A stretch of DNA of 64,000 nt. It comes from Runella aurantiaca (GTDB taxonomy: Bacteria; Bacteroidota; Bacteroidia; Cytophagales; Spirosomataceae). The stretch covers positions 173,125 to 237,124 of the forward strand of contig NZ_QPIW01000009.1 of assembly GCF_003339505.1 (NCBI RefSeq), given 5' to 3'. Below the pieces are notes generated by a model. That model saw only the letters and a list, made by a program, of their open reading frames with translations. It searched no databases and was not told the DNA's origin. Below are positions 63,875 to 64,000 of the stretch, piece after piece; position 1 is the first letter of the stretch; each line of letters begins with the position of its first letter. The position numbers and the translations under genes are program-made.

Positions 63875-64000
63875 TGTCCTCATTCCCCGAACCGTATCCA
63901 TTTAAAAGTAGAAAAAATTATAAATTTCACTTTTAAACGGTATCCAAATGAAAAAAAGCAATTTTACAGAGGAGCAAATCGTAACGATTTTGCACAGTCA
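63875..64000 (+). mobile_element. left end of an IS3-family insertion sequence
   Basis: The element appears to start at TGTCCTCATTCCCCG immediately after the broken MITE end. An IS3-type OrfA begins at 63948. A palindrome, GTATCCATTTAAAAGT with ACTTTTAAACGGTATCC, lies between the two and may bind transposase. The rest is outside the window. Confidence 0.6.
63948..64000 (+). CDS. IS3-family transposase OrfA (start only)
   Basis: Only 17 codons are in the window: MKKSNFTEEQIVTILHS. This is the usual opening of the IS3-family OrfA helix-turn-helix protein (F-T-E-E-Q-I-V), which binds the terminal repeats and, through frameshifting with OrfB, makes the active transposase. The start is clear from the preceding stop-rich AT sequence. 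Completeness cannot be judged. Confidence 0.7.
   Translation, partial: MKKSNFTEEQIVTILHS

Overview
The window looks like a piece of a Bacteroidota chromosome, most likely order Cytophagales (Spirosoma/Runella-type; genus not certain). The reasons are Bacteroidota-type promoters (TTTG, about 20 bases, then TANNTTTG) in front of several genes, no obvious Shine-Dalgarno sequences, a TonB receptor with a CarboxypepD_reg start, DUF4105 and DUF4386 proteins, 3' domains typical of Bacteroidota secreted proteins, and a tmRNA whose tag reads (A)GEYSYAMAA. Most of it has moderate GC, while 41.9-42.8 kb and 47.1-50.9 kb are strikingly AT-rich.

Region 1 (0-18.7 kb) is mostly ordinary chromosome: the end of a permease, a lipoprotein, xerD, an aminotransferase, sixA, a membrane GT-C-like protein, prfC, a beta-phosphoglucomutase-like HAD, a PIG-L deacetylase, a secreted sialate O-acetylesterase-like protein, a second HAD, an APH-like kinase, mpl, tsaB and a PQQ-repeat lipoprotein. 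Two copies of a short hairpin element at 1.84 and 9.05 kb look like a duplicated small RNA.

Region 2 (18.7-22.2 kb) starts with tmRNA (ssrA) and continues into accessory, partly decayed DNA: gene fragments, a tight operon of a nucleotidyltransferase-like protein with three tandem small paralogues (the last one broken by an 8-bp duplication), and a frameshifted methyltransferase. Region 3 (22.3-40.4 kb) returns to chromosomal genes: two Crp/Fnr regulators, VOC, GNAT, SDR, nitrilase-like and NmrA-like enzymes, katG with a good OxyR-type site, an inositol-monophosphatase-like enzyme, DUF4105, rsmI, a large TonB receptor, a CheY-like regulator and an MBL-fold hydrolase. Two inverted heptanucleotide repeat arrays sit here, and one of them encodes the apparent signal peptide of the DUF4105 protein.

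Region 4 (40.5-51.2 kb) is a putative integrative element at tRNA-Arg(ACG): tyrosine integrase, AT-rich unknown gene, AlpA/excisionase-like HTH protein, four small ORFs, a primase/SF3-helicase, a cluster of thirteen GTTACA/TGTAAC repeats that looks like an iteron origin, a MITE-like element, and a 1032-residue metallophosphoesterase-STAND-like NTPase that is a good candidate anti-phage gene. A degenerate copy of the tRNA 3' end at 51.21 kb may be attR. The layout resembles a phage satellite or small integrated plasmid carrying defence cargo.

Region 5 (51.2-64 kb) holds relics of a type I restriction subunit (hsdR) and a YgjP-type metalloprotease, each with one in-frame stop. These are followed by a 2114-residue SpvB/RHS protein with a variable C-terminus, two secreted companion proteins, a ribbon-helix-helix protein with a membrane anchor, a second copy of the MITE, and the start of an IS3-family element that appears to be inserted in that MITE.
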